Made by a program: the position numbers and the translations under genes. DNA of 64,000 nt from the NCBI GenBank assembly GCA_000697355.1, contig JNEN01001243.1, positions 186,001 through 250,000 on the forward strand, written 5' to 3'. The DNA is from Syncephalastrum monosporum B8922 (taxonomy: Eukaryota; Mucoromycota; Mucoromycetes; Mucorales; Syncephalastraceae). The number at the start of each line of letters is the position of its first letter. Position 1 is the first letter of the stretch. The notes under the pieces are model-generated. The model ran no database searches, was not told where the DNA came from, and was given only the letters and a program-made list of their open reading frames with translations. Below are positions 50,037 through 60,990 of this stretch, one piece after another.

Positions 50037-51272
50037 ATGTCCGGTTACATATGGCAACCCCAGCCCCAGCAGGAAAATGGTGGTGGAGAAGACAATAACA
50101 AACCGATCATGTACGACCAACCACTTGTGCTCGATCAGCAGCTGTTCGCAAACGACACTTCCGACTATGAGATCTTGCTGCAGCAGCAAACGAATCAGCA
50201 GGACATCAACGCCTTATTAAGATGCATGGAATTCTCTGATCTTAACCAAAGCGACTTATTTTCGAGTCCAAACAACACCAGCAATAGCTCATTATCGCAC
50301 CTATCGTCATCCGAGTCTCTACAGCCGCCGCAACACGACCAATTTAGTCAATTTTGTGACTCCAATAACGACTTGTACGATTTTGATCCACTGCAACAAC
50401 AGCAACAACAGCAACAACACCAAGCACAGTCATACTGTCCACCACAGCAACCGGAACTGTATCAGCAGCCCGATTTGTACCAACAAGCCCAAATGCTTCA
50501 GCAGCAGTTTGAGCAGCACCAACAGCCGCTTCCTGGCTCACAGCTGCTCCACGACACAACGAGCATGAGCAGCAGCTGTGGGAGTTCCAGCAATAGCTGC
50601 GGGGGTAGCTTTAGCCAATTTGCCTCCTCAAGCAACGAGACGCTTCCCTTCTCCAACATACTGCACCGTGCCGCGCTCGAAATCCATGGCGACTTAATGA
50701 GCATGACGCAAAACTTTGCACCCGAAGAACAGGCTGCCCAGCGACGGCTCGTGCAGTTTTCGCGCAAGTACCGCCCACAGGAAGGCAATCGCCTTGGCAT
50801 TGACTGTTACTTCCGGGCGGTCCAGCAAGCCGAGCACCAGCGCCAGCGCATCCAGGAAAACATGGCAGCTGCAGCAGCGGTGGCAGCGGCGGCCGTGGCG
50901 CGTGGCCCTGCCGATCCCTATGCGCCACGTCCCCGGAAACCCGCCCAATCCATTGTAGTGTCCTGCATCTACCGCCGGGATACACACCAGTTCTTTATCA
51001 CGTCAGTCGATTGCATTGCTTTACTCGAGGTACTGTTGGGTGTCTTTTTCTCGGTCGAGGAGAAGAACCGGATACGACGCAATCTCGAGGGCTTCCGGCC
51101 AATGACGGTCAGCAAGAGCAAACCGGACTGTGCCGAGTTTTTCAAGACCATCATGGATTTTCCACATCCCAAGCCGCGCAACATTGAAAAGGACGTCAAG
51201 GTGTTTGCATGGGACGTACTTCCCCAAGCGCTCAAGAAGATTGTGCGCAAATACACCCCCAGCGCCCAATGA
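50037..51272 (+). CDS. Q-rich regulator with conserved fungal C-terminal domain (DUF7082-like)
   Basis: Single-exon, 411 residues. Residues 1-190 are Gln/Ser/Asn-rich with runs of Gln, typical of transactivation regions. From about residue 220 a conserved block starts: QRRLVQFSRKYRPQEGNRLGIDCYFRAV, then after a polyAla insert SIVVSCIYRRDTHQFFITSVDCIALLEVLLGVFFSVEEKNRIRRNLEGFRPMTVSKSK and FFKTIMDFPHPKPRNIEKDVKVFAWDVLPQALKKIVRKY. I recognise this as a fungal-only domain (DUF7082 as I recall it) found in putative nuclear regulators. Its biochemical role is unknown to me. The start is the only Met before the conserved part with no upstream in-frame alternative. Confidence 0.75.
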   Translation: MSGYIWQPQPQQENGGGEDNNKPIMYDQPLVLDQQLFANDTSDYEILLQQQTNQQDINALLRCMEFSDLNQSDLFSSPNNTSNSSLSHLSSSESLQPPQHDQFSQFCDSNNDLYDFDPLQQQQQQQQHQAQSYCPPQQPELYQQPDLYQQAQMLQQQFEQHQQPLPGSQLLHDTTSMSSSCGSSSNSCGGSFSQFASSSNETLPFSNILHRAALEIHGDLMSMTQNFAPEEQAAQRRLVQFSRKYRPQEGNRLGIDCYFRAVQQAEHQRQRIQENMAAAAAVAAAAVARGPADPYAPRPRKPAQSIVVSCIYRRDTHQFFITSVDCIALLEVLLGVFFSVEEKNRIRRNLEGFRPMTVSKSKPDCAEFFKTIMDFPHPKPRNIEKDVKVFAWDVLPQALKKIVRKYTPSAQ

Positions 51273-52299
51273 GAATGCCGATTTGATTTGTTATAGTTTT
51301 TGTTGTTTCTTCCTAAATTACTTTCATTATTCTTGTTCGCCTAACCCACATACATACAAACATCACGCACTACACATATGCACCGTACATAAGCTATCTA
51401 TTTCGTTCCCGCTCCAACAAATTTGTAGACCTTGGATTCAATTAATAAATTTTTTTTGTATTTATCTGTAGTTACATACCTGCTGTATGCTCACACAAAT
51501 ACTGTATGCTCACACGAGTATGCTCACACGAGTCCTTTCGTTTGTGAAACCTTGAACGCGTTTATCGCGGCCGATATCTCTCCGCTCTGATGGGTGAAGT
51601 ACAGTTCATAAGTTTTTTAGTGCCATTGATGAAGAATTATAGTAAATCAAAATTGATTACGGATGAGCCACATTGAGGCGCACGGACAGTGGCATAAAAG
51701 CAGGGAACTGGTGGCGCCAGTAATGAGCCCTAGCAAAATACATATAGAATACAGTCTGTTGTACACCTCAGGTTGTCATGTCACAAGAATGTCAATGGAC
51801 TCAGCTTGCGAACGTGTAACAGCTCGGGCGCGCGCTTTCGGTGACCTGTGCTCCCGTCTGCTTTTCAAACCTTGATGGTCAACCTTAACAAACCGGCTTT
51901 TTTCATACCCGGATCTCACATCATGTAAGGATCTTAGATTAGGAAATATACACATGTGTGCTTCTGTACCTGAAGACGTCGAGCAGATATTGGTAATCAT
52001 GAATAATCTCTCATTACCGCGGCCACATGCTCCAAAAACGTAAATATGGCGACTCGTAAAAGCAATTGGGATGCGACTTGAATATTACGCGGATATAAAG
52101 CATTACATAGGCATTGAACAGGAAGCGTAAACTCATGATAGAGCAGAAATGAAGCGAACTAGCTCACAATCATATGTAGTGAGTGCAAAGAGATGAAACC
52201 GCATTTAAAAAGTAACAAATGCAACATCGCTTTATCATAATCATGGAATGAATCTATCGAACTGAGGGGATACGTATGTTAATATATACACAAGAAAAT
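51273..52299. other. convergent intergenic region
   Basis: AT-rich 1 kb between the regulator and the monooxygenase gene. Contains short direct repeats of TATGCTCACAC (three copies at about 51485, 51504 and 51519). No gene. Confidence 0.45.
51485..51533 (+). repeat. three tandem copies of a TATGCTCACAC-type motif
   Basis: The motif occurs in near-identical form three times within about 50 bp (TGTATGCTCACACAAA, TGTATGCTCACACGAG, TATGCTCACACGAG). Short local tandem duplication; function unknown. Confidence 0.6.
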
Positions 52300-54288
52300 C
52301 TACGCAGAAAAGAACGCTTGGCTCTTCAGGTTATCAAAATGAAGCTTGGTAGCAGACAAGAGCTTGTCACCGGCAGCACCGCGTATGATATGGCCAATAT
52401 ATCCATCTGGACGCACGACCACGGCCTGCACCGGTGCGTGATTGACCTCGTCCTTGAAAGCAGCATGACATGGCGCCTGGTTGAGCTTGTCGAGTAAGAG
52501 ACGATCCTCGTAGGGCTTCATCTTCTCTGGAATACGCTCGGACGAGGTTGTTGTAAGCACCGCCCAATGACCCACACACGTCGGCTTGGTCTTTTCCCAG
52601 TCAGACAAAAAGTCAATTACCACCTCGGCCGATACGTCCAGGTCGCCTGCGACGAGCAAGACTGAATGACCATCGAGCCAATTAACGCCATCAAAGAGTC
52701 GAACCTTGCTACGTGACTTGTAATGGACGACCTTATAGTTGGGTGCACGCATACCGACCTCAAGCTGGGAAGCCGACTCGCCTGACTCGGCCTCAGGGCT
52801 GTTATAATGAATACCGAAGCCGGTGGTAAAAGCGCGATGTTCTTGGACGACCTCGCAATAATCGCGCTGGGTCTTGGACGACGACGAGAAGGGGGTGGCC
52901 GCGGCAGAGGCAACGTCCTTATCAACCTCCAAGACGTGTTTGGCGACAGCCTGCCGTTCCAGAGCATAAGTGTTCAGCAGCTCGCGATGGGCGTCCCCAC
53001 GCTCCACCATCTTGATCTTCCATATCTAGAAAGCAGGTTAATATGTGTTGAGTGCTATGTGGATTCATGTCTTACCAGGTTGAATACGTCACCAAATCCA
53101 GAGTTGAGGCCTTGGCCAAGCGTCGGGCTCTGCGAGTGAGCGGCGTCGCCACACAAAAACACGCGGTGATCCATGGCGTCCATGGCGCTTGCACGTCGCT
53201 GACCCACGACGTAAACCGACCAGTACAAAATACCCAGAAATTCAAGACGATGAGGCAAAAGTGCGCGCTTGGCCTCACGCTGAATGTCCTCGAGCTGGAT
53301 CTTGTTGCGGTTAAACTGTTCCTTGCGGATGGCAAGCTCATTCTCATCAAAGTGGACAAACAGCCGGGTCAAACCGTTCTCCCGGGGGAATAAGCTGACT
53401 GTCTTGGCATGGTCATTTTGCAGCATACTATTATAAAACGAAACGTGAGCTAAACGTATAAACAAATAAACACCCTTGTTGAACTTACCATACGTCCTTA
53501 CGTCCCTGAAAATTGGTCCGAATGAGAGCATCGAGGACACCTGCATGAGTCTCCGTTGTCTCGCCCTCATAGGCGATGCCGAGCTGCGCACGAATGTCGC
53601 TGTGTGCACCATCGCAACCTAGAAGATACTTGCATGCCACCACTTCCGTCCTCGCCGCCTCGTCACGCATGTGCATCACAGTTGCGCGAAGCGGGTAGAC
53701 AGTATCCTCGGAGGCCTGGGCAACATTCACGACCGTGGCGGGGCGCTCCACATTGACATCGCTTTTTTGTGCTAGGCCGCTCTCCAGAGTGGATTCGGTG
53801 ATATGCTGACCCACGCACAAGAGGTACCTACATATCACATGGATGAGACTTTGCCCTTTCGTTTTCAATCTTCCTTTCTTGATACTCACTGGTGTTTGGA
53901 CTCCACCTTTTCGGGTACAAAAGGCATACTTGACTTGTGCTGACCATTGGTATAGGACGAAAGGCGGTCTACCTTGACACCCGTTTTAAGCAGTTCGTCA
54001 GACAAACCGGCACGATCCAGCAGTTCCAGTGTACGGCCATGAATCCAGTCACCTCGGCCCCAATGGTTCGGCTCGTACTCGATATCTGCATCCATCATAA
54101 TAATGATATAAGCATTTCTTTTTATAAAAAAAAAAGAATAGCTCCCACTTACCGAAAATGCGGACGGAAAAGCCAGCTTGCACGATGAGGTTGGCTGCGA
54201 GCAAGCCAACGGGACCAGCGCCGACAATGACGAAGTCGATCTGGTTATCTGCCGCTTTGGTAGCAGACTCTTCGTTACGGGTAGGCAT
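52300..54288 (-). CDS. phenol-2-monooxygenase-like FAD hydroxylase
   Basis: Flavoprotein aromatic hydroxylase of the PF01494 family with a C-terminal thioredoxin-like extension (PHOX_C, PF07976). The start at 54288 is MPTRNEESATKAADNQ, then the FAD-binding GxGxxG (VIVGAGPVGLLAANLIVQAGFSVRI), WGRGDWIHGRTLELLDRAGL, CKYLLGCDGAHSDIRAQLGI (DG motif), and VFLCGDAAHSQSPTLGQGLNSGFGDVFNL (GD motif, flavin ribose). The C-terminal part (APNYKVVHYKSRSKVRLFDGV...VVVRPDGYIGHIIRG) fits the phenol hydroxylase fold extension. Several exons, with junctions near 54155, 53890, 53820, 53490-53430 and 53080-53030. Likely NADPH-dependent ring hydroxylation in the cytosol; substrate not determinable. Confidence 0.88.
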
Positions 54289-54650
54289 TGAGAGAAGAAG
54301 GGTATATCAGAGGGAATGAAGACGAAAAAGATGTAGAATGATGTTTATGCGCCATCGCGCGTGTCTGTTTTATGGGGAACGGAGCTGCACCTGAGCGGAG
54401 TGCCTCGGGCCCACAGGCAACAAAAAAAGTGGTATGATTTTCTTTCCCTTCATATAAAGCCTTCCTGCAAAGTGACGAATGCGGAAATGGGGTGATTATG
54501 ATATTTTCGTGCGTGTGTGCAAGTCAATGGATATGAAAGTATGTATACGTGCGTGAGTTGTATATGTGCATCCAAAGCAAAAAGGATATACTATGTAACG
54601 TAAGAGAAAACAAACAGGAGAAACAATAAGAAAAAGAAAATGCAACTTGT
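54289..54650. other. promoter region of the FAD hydroxylase
   Basis: 362 bp between the hydroxylase start and the stop of the next minus-strand gene. No ORF or RNA is supportable. Confidence 0.5.
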
Positions 54651-56249
54651 TCATACTTCGTGTTGCAATGGTATCTTTAGCTTTTGCAAAGGCTGGTTAT
54701 GCCTACTGTAGCTGACAGGAGCGAAGAGGTCGGCCAAGAGCGTCTCCGCGCAAAAGAAAAGGAGACGCCAAATATGACAGACGGTGCCGACAAAGTGCCA
54801 AAATTGATGCATCGTGCCTCTTTGATCTTGGTAATCCTTGTCATGCGCGAGCGACTGAAGCGCATCCAGCATGAGCACCACAAATGCGGCCAGTCCGGTC
54901 GTCGCAATATCTGCTTCATTCTCTTCCTCATCATTTCCGTCTTCGATATCTTCTCGGTCCTTGACCGTACCATAAGCTTGATGCTGAGCAGGCATAGGAA
55001 TCACAACTGAGTCCACTTGCTGCTGCTGTTGTTGTTGTTGCTGCTGCTGCTGTTGCTGGGGTACGTGCTTATTGTTGTCGAGCATGTCGGATAATGACTG
55101 GTATTCTCCACCATCATCGGGGGAATTTTCTTGCTGGATGTGCTTGCCCTTGTCTTCGAACTCAAAGATCGTGGAAGGCGGGCGTGCTTGGTTGAAGGGG
55201 GTGGTCCGATACCAGTGGATCATCTCGGGAGACACGGTGAATCCAGTGTCAACGCCCTCGCAGGTGTCTTCTGCGAGATGAGCTCGGTCTTGTTCGTCTT
55301 CCTGGATAGGGCGATTGTTTTGATGACTGTCGTCGTTGTTTTCAGCGCGCGCGGGCACTGGCACGTGACGTTGGGCCATCGTTATCGCTTGATCTTCCGA
55401 GACTGACGATTGCGTTTGCAGCCGTTGTGGTTGTTGTCGTTGTTGTTGCTGCTGCTCAGACAGACTGCCTGTCATCCATGTATTCTCGTCCATGACATCG
55501 GGGGCGCGGGCAGTGACCGTCAGGACGTCCCTCGTGTCGTCATCGTCTTCGTGTTCTTCGTCGTCTTCGTCTTCGTCCTCGTCGTCATAATCAAACTGCA
55601 TCTGCTCCACTTCATCGTCGTAAGGAGGGTGCTGCGGCTGCAGCAAGGGCGTGAACATGAAATCGTCCCCGGCAAGAAGGACGGTGGGATGGATGTGGGG
55701 TATACCGAGCAGGATCTGCTGTGATTTGCTGTACATGCTGTGCAGGAGCCAGTTCTCGAGGAAGCTGTAGGCTGCCCTCCGTCGATATTCGGGATAGTTT
55801 TGTCTCGCAAACTTTTGGCACGTTGCAATAAACGTTCGGTTTGCAATGTCCAGAATGTCACTCGTTACTTCATCCAGAAAGTAATCGTCGTCTTCATCGT
55901 CTTCGTCTTCCTCCTCGTCTTCCTCCTCGATCGCGTCGGTGGGCAAGAGGAACGCGCGTGTTAATGGTGGATTGAGATTGTCATAGTTATCGGTGACGAT
56001 GGCGCTTGAGCTGCTACTAGAAGAAGAAGAGTTCGCAGTCTGGGTTGCACTTGCAGCCGTAGGACGTAGAAAGTAAGTGTGTCTGCCCAAGGGAGGGTCG
56101 TGGGTCGAAGGTGGGTCTGTTGTCGTTATTGTGGCAGTATTCGCAGTAGGGGTCGTCGTATCGTCGGCAAGCGAAAGCTCAGGCACAAGTTGGTTGTCAA
56201 TGAGAGGCTGTGGCTCCGGAATAGGCGAAGACTGCTCGACATTGGCCAT
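54651..56249 (-). CDS. acidic low-complexity protein with C-terminal hydrophobic helices
   Basis: Single exon, 532 residues. Contains two long Asp/Glu runs (residues about 107-127 and 220-240), a polySer run, a polyQ run (about residue 395) and a conserved-looking globular stretch, FLDEVTSDILDIANRTFIATCQKFARQNYPEYRRRAAYSFLENWLLHSMY (residues about 125-175), probably helical. Near the C-terminus two hydrophobic segments, TTGLAAFVVLMLDALQSL and FWHFVGTVCHIWRLLFFCAETLLADLF, could be membrane-associated helices or amphipathic. I recognise no family. The uninterrupted frame is far too long to be chance. Codon usage resembles neighbouring genes. Confidence 0.65.
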   Translation of the reverse strand: MANVEQSSPIPEPQPLIDNQLVPELSLADDTTTPTANTATITTTDPPSTHDPPLGRHTYFLRPTAASATQTANSSSSSSSSSAIVTDNYDNLNPPLTRAFLLPTDAIEEEDEEEDEDDEDDDYFLDEVTSDILDIANRTFIATCQKFARQNYPEYRRRAAYSFLENWLLHSMYSKSQQILLGIPHIHPTVLLAGDDFMFTPLLQPQHPPYDDEVEQMQFDYDDEDEDEDDEEHEDDDDTRDVLTVTARAPDVMDENTWMTGSLSEQQQQQRQQPQRLQTQSSVSEDQAITMAQRHVPVPARAENNDDSHQNNRPIQEDEQDRAHLAEDTCEGVDTGFTVSPEMIHWYRTTPFNQARPPSTIFEFEDKGKHIQQENSPDDGGEYQSLSDMLDNNKHVPQQQQQQQQQQQQQQVDSVVIPMPAQHQAYGTVKDREDIEDGNDEEENEADIATTGLAAFVVLMLDALQSLAHDKDYQDQRGTMHQFWHFVGTVCHIWRLLFFCAETLLADLFAPVSYSRHNQPLQKLKIPLQHEV

Positions 56250-58582
56250 GGCTCACAAGTTGAGTAAGAATAGAAGAACAACAAAAGAGGGAAAGAGAGA
56301 AGACCAGTTGTTGGGTGTGAAGCAAAAAAAACCGAATAGGGAAACGCCCTCACTCCACACACACACTCTCTTTTTTCAATCACTTTTACACACGTTCATC
56401 CGTGGCTGCAACCTCTCTTGTCTCTTTTTGCTTGGCCTGCAACACGAAACAACACCGCCGCCCCCTTTTTTTCTTGCTTTTGCATGTCATTGTTCCGATC
56501 TTCTGGATATAAAGGCTCATCTTGTGTATTGTCAACAGCAACATGATGCATTCACCCCATGTAAGGCACCTCCCGCTGGTGCAACAAAACTGAATCATTT
56601 GGTAATATAGGTCCAGAAGTAAATGTATATCTGTCATCTCCAGAGAAAATAATAGAAAAAAAAGGAGACGCTTATGTGTGTCAGTCTGTCCGCCCGTCAA
56701 TTAGAAACTGTTGGGTTGGACAAGAGAAAAATAGCAAGTGCTCCGTTCCATCACCTTGCAGCAGTGTTTTTGCAGCACACAGTATTCTATTGTTACTTTG
56801 CTCTGCGAGGCTGTCAGAAACAACATAATTTGACATCTCGTGTCCATTGATGCTACGGAAGGCCTATGAAGTCGCTGCTGCTGGGGATTATCTGCGCAGC
56901 ATTTTACTGTCGTCACCATAGCCCTTGATTACCATCCCCAAACATGGCATATATATTCGGGACGGCTCCGATGGCGGTTTCTCATGTTTCTTGTCCTACT
57001 TGTCAGTTTGGGCACCAGAAACACGAAAAATAAAGCTCATATGGCGATCTGAACAGCATTGTTCTCGTCGAAAATCGTCACAGCCGATAGAGCTTATAGG
57101 TGTTGACATGACTTTGTTTCTCTCACTGTTCTAACTGAATAATGACGTATCTACTAGTGTGACAAGCAGAAAATTTCTATCATTCTGCCGCACTCATCAA
57201 GATAATGGAGCCACTGAGCATGCATAATTTCAGGTGGTATGCGCTCATTTTGCATCGAAGAGCACCAAGATGTCGTTGATTTTTCGGCTTCTTTTGATCA
57301 TGCTAAAGTTCGCTGCTGGTGCCATCACTTCTCATATGTCTTCCTCTCACTTTCCCCATGAACTTGTAAGGAATACGCTTCATTAACTTGGCAGTGAGTG
57401 CAGTGATAGCACTTATGCTCAGACACAAGCTCTTTCTATTGAGAAAGTCAGTGATTTTCATATAATGAATGGATTGAACACTGTGATAAATCTATAGCTG
57501 ATGTTAGTATACTCTAAGATATAATAAATACTTGACGTCAATTCTCTTACATAGTACTTATACACCGCAACATCAGCATGCTGCAAGTTAACTCGCTACA
57601 TGGTTACTGTACGTTCTTCCCTTTATTACTAGTCGATGTATGTATATATGAAATTTGAATTATAAGAGATTGCCGGCTAGTTCTTTTTGAGCGGGCATTG
57701 TGGCGGACTTGTGCTTGTGTGTGTCTTCACCCGTTGAACAAATGGAACAGCAGCAAATCAGGGTTCTCAGGGCACAAATAGATGATAAACTTTAACATGG
57801 GACGAAAGCCGGTCCTTGATAGGGTAGTAGCTCTGCTACCAGTCGGATTTTAGCTGGCTATATTGTATCACAACTGTTCTGTGAAGCCTGACAAGGCTTA
57901 GTGAGAACAACGGGTGTGCCCTAGCCACCTTTCTGATCATTGTACTCGCTGTACTATCTATACACCCTGACACTTATTCTCATTTTATGTTTTCTGGCTT
58001 TGCTCCATAGGGTGACATCACCCTCTTTTCTTCTTTCCAGCAAGGGCATTACTGATTGTTCCAGAAACTCCCAAAGAAGCAATCTGCCCGACAGTTCCCG
58101 TTGACAGTTTATGCGTGAGCTTAAATTATCACACAAAAACATGGTCGAAACTTGTTCAATAATTTTGCATATGCGTCCATGAGGACATTGATATTCGATA
58201 ACGGCGTGAAGCAAAGGCCGCGGAACTTTGGACAACGGATACGGCTTGTAGTCTCGCCTTTTCTGTTTCACAGCTCTTGTCACATGCGCATTTCCACATA
58301 TCACTCTTTTCCGGCCAATACTCGCGGGCCACACATTTTCGATGGTCTTTATAGTGTCATCTCGTTTCAGACGCGTTAGACTTTATACTGATTTCAGGCA
58401 AGGTGGTCTTTTGTGCCAGTCAGGACAAAAAGAAGAGTTTGCTCAGCGCAGCTGCGTATGTAACACATAAAAAACTTTCAGGAGGCTCGGTAACACAGAC
58501 TGCAATGTTGCGCCCTCGGACACTTACAATATAAAAACTGGCAAGTGCTCGACCTTTTTAGATTTTTTCCTTTTACACAAGC
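56250..58582. other. 2.3-kb gene-poor region
   Basis: Between divergent gene starts (54651-56249 minus and the kelch gene plus). CT-rich sequence at 56290-56380 is probably the minus gene's leader on the opposite strand. ORFs of 70-126 residues have no domain support. No tRNA or snRNA recognised. Confidence 0.45.
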
Positions 58583-60513
58583 ATGTTACAACGCGGTCAG
58601 TGGCCATGTTTGCTGCCAATATTGGCAATGGCTGCCAACTTGACACAGGCAATTCTCCCGGGGCCTCGATGGTCGCAAGGTACCTATACTTTAACAGAAT
58701 ACTCTTTCATTCTCTTTAGTAACCAAGAACCCAATTGCCATGAGTAGGTTGTATAACAGTAAATAAAGTCGTCTACTGCTATGGTGGAACTGCTGGCACG
58801 TACGGCGACGGCACCCCTCATATTTATAACGATATGTATCAGCTGGATTTTATGAAAACGCTGGACGTCTCAGATCTATCAGCTTCCTGGGACTCTGTCA
58901 ATGTGTCATCTCAGTCTGGCCCTGGATACAACTGGGAGATGGCCATTGCTGCCAGTCAAGAATTGGGAGTACTCGTGATGGATGGTGGCTCGGGAAGACA
59001 GGATGGCGTTCCTCTCACGAATCAAACTATGATTTATCACACCATAAACAATACATGGGAAGCCATCCCCAACGACGTCAGCCCGCTGCAAATGTACGTA
59101 GCTATCTGAGAACTCCCTTAAAATATCCCCATTCATTTCCTTTGTGTAGGCATCAAGAGCCAATGGTGACAGTGAATGGCACAAAGACGTACCGCTGGTC
59201 TGGTTTCGCGTACGTCATTAGTGTTATTTAACGAGCATCATCTGATAACCTGTTTTCGCAGAAAAATGCAATTAGGTGTTCCACAGCCTAGCAATGGCAC
59301 TATATGGGTGGATAACAGGATGTTCGTCCTAGATCTGCTGGTAAGGCAAAGTATGACTTGCTCTTGTACCATTACTTACGTTGTCATTATGCCGTTGACA
59401 CGTAGACAAAAACATGGAGCGCAATCTCTCCGCAAAATGTCGGCAATATTCCAATTCGCACCGGTCACTCAGCCACGCTGAGTCCAGATGGTAACTCCAT
59501 CTACTACTTTGGAGGCCTCAACATGGTTCCAGTAACAGATGCTACTGGTACGGCAACGTACCAAACACCTGTCGCCGATATGTTGGATGTCCTCGTTTAC
59601 AACACAATCACGACGCAATTTCAAACCGTGAGGGGCACGGGCGATAAGCCGACCAATCGAACACTTGCGACAACGACTTTGAGTAAGTGAGCTAATGTAA
59701 GATCGTATAGTATATTGAATCATGTATACTAGTGCCGGGTAACAGAATTTTGTTATTTGGTGGTGCCTTGAGTAAGTGTAATGCGATTTTTAAAGTATAA
59801 GAAATTTAACAAGTAGTTTGAAATAGACACAACGCTGCAGCCGGTAGCTGATCCGGTATATGTTATTACCGTTGATACCTCGAGCGATACACCTGCATTT
59901 TCGTTTAAGCAACAAGAAATCCCTTCTGATGGGGCCGTCAAAGTCACCGCCAGGTGGGGCCACTCCAGTAAGAAGAAAAACAAACATGCCCGACCAATCT
60001 TTTTTTTTTTTTTTTGCTTACGGAGTCATTGCCACGTACAGGTGTTCGCGTAAATTCGGATTCAGGTGACAGTTACGTGGTGATCTTGATGGGGAAAGGG
60101 TCCAATCCCTACAATGACTTCCACATTCTGAATACTCAAGACCTATCTTGGGAAGGCCGTTATTTTACTTTGGCCAGTCCAGTCGTCACGAGTGGAGGCG
60201 GTGATGGACTTTCTGGTGGCGCTATTGCCGGTATCGTTGTTGGTGCTGTCGCCGGGGTAAACTCCTAGATATTAAGAGATGTCTTCCATACTAATAGGGT
60301 AATTAGGCTGCCATTGTTGCGGGATTGCTCGCGTTTTGCTGTATCCGGCGAAAAAGACGCCAGCAGTACAGTGCTGCAGACCAAAAACATCCTGATGAGC
60401 TTGATGCTGAACCAATACGGACATCCTATCCGCCGCCGTCCTACCCTGGTTCACCGCCTGTGACACCTGCACGGGTCACTATGGAACCAGTTAAACCTGA
60501 CGCAGTACAGTAA
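58583..60513 (+). CDS. kelch-type single-pass surface protein, paralogue 1
   Basis: Multi-exon gene; exon 1 is 58583-58679 and encodes a signal peptide (MLQRGQWPCLLPILAMAANLTQA). The ectodomain shows kelch-like blade motifs: VVYCYGGTAGTYGDGTPHIYNDMYQLD, VLVMDGGSGRQDGVPLTNQTMIYH, TGHSATLSPDGNSIYYFGG, RILLFGG and YVVILMGKGSNPYNDFHILNTQ, consistent with a beta-propeller of about six blades and many N-glycosylation sites. A transmembrane helix (GGAIAGIVVGAVAG-AAIVAGLLAFCCIRRKRR), split by an intron, leads to a Pro-rich cytoplasmic tail ending VKPDAVQ. Intron positions match the paralogue at 62920. Resembles fungal kelch/galactose-oxidase-like surface proteins; ligand unknown. Confidence 0.85.
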
Positions 60514-60990
60514 GAAGCTGGAGATACCCCCGAACCAATGCAGACCACCACAACGAGCGCCTTGTAGCGTGTTAGCATTTCATACAAGCTTAAAAACATA
60601 ATAGCACTTATATCATCTCTCAAATCCTGCCACAATACATCTAGACATAAAGTTCTCCTTTCGCTCGAAGTCGACATACTGACGTATCCTTGTACTTGAC
60701 ACTTTTTGCCACCCTGTTTCTGGTACCAAATATCTTGGACATTACCATATACAAATTTTACTTCATGCATATGCTTTGTTCTTTTGATTTAACGGTCTTC
60801 GCTTGGCGGCTGCTCTATGTCCTTTGAACAGTGGTGCATCGGTACCATTGGTACCATCGTTAACATTTTTCAACTGCAGTTTCTCCACAGCTGTTAGAGC
60901 TATTCAGATAAAGTAAACACTCCTCTGAAACCACGATGGCATGTTATATTATGTATGAATTTGAAGCAGATCGGTGGAGTTTATTCGTGC
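60514..60990. other. 3' flank of kelch gene 1 and left edge of the transposon relic
   Basis: No gene. An imperfect palindrome lies at 60838-60858 (two GGTACC sites around ATT). The left end of the Tc1/mariner element should lie near 60960, but no inverted terminal repeat matching the right side was found. Confidence 0.4.

Noticed and set aside
52807..53393. Plus-strand ORFs antisense to the FAD hydroxylase
   Set aside because: The conserved flavoprotein motifs lie on the minus strand.
60838..60858. GGTACC palindrome considered as an attachment site or TIR
   Set aside because: Too short, no partner on the other side of the transposase.
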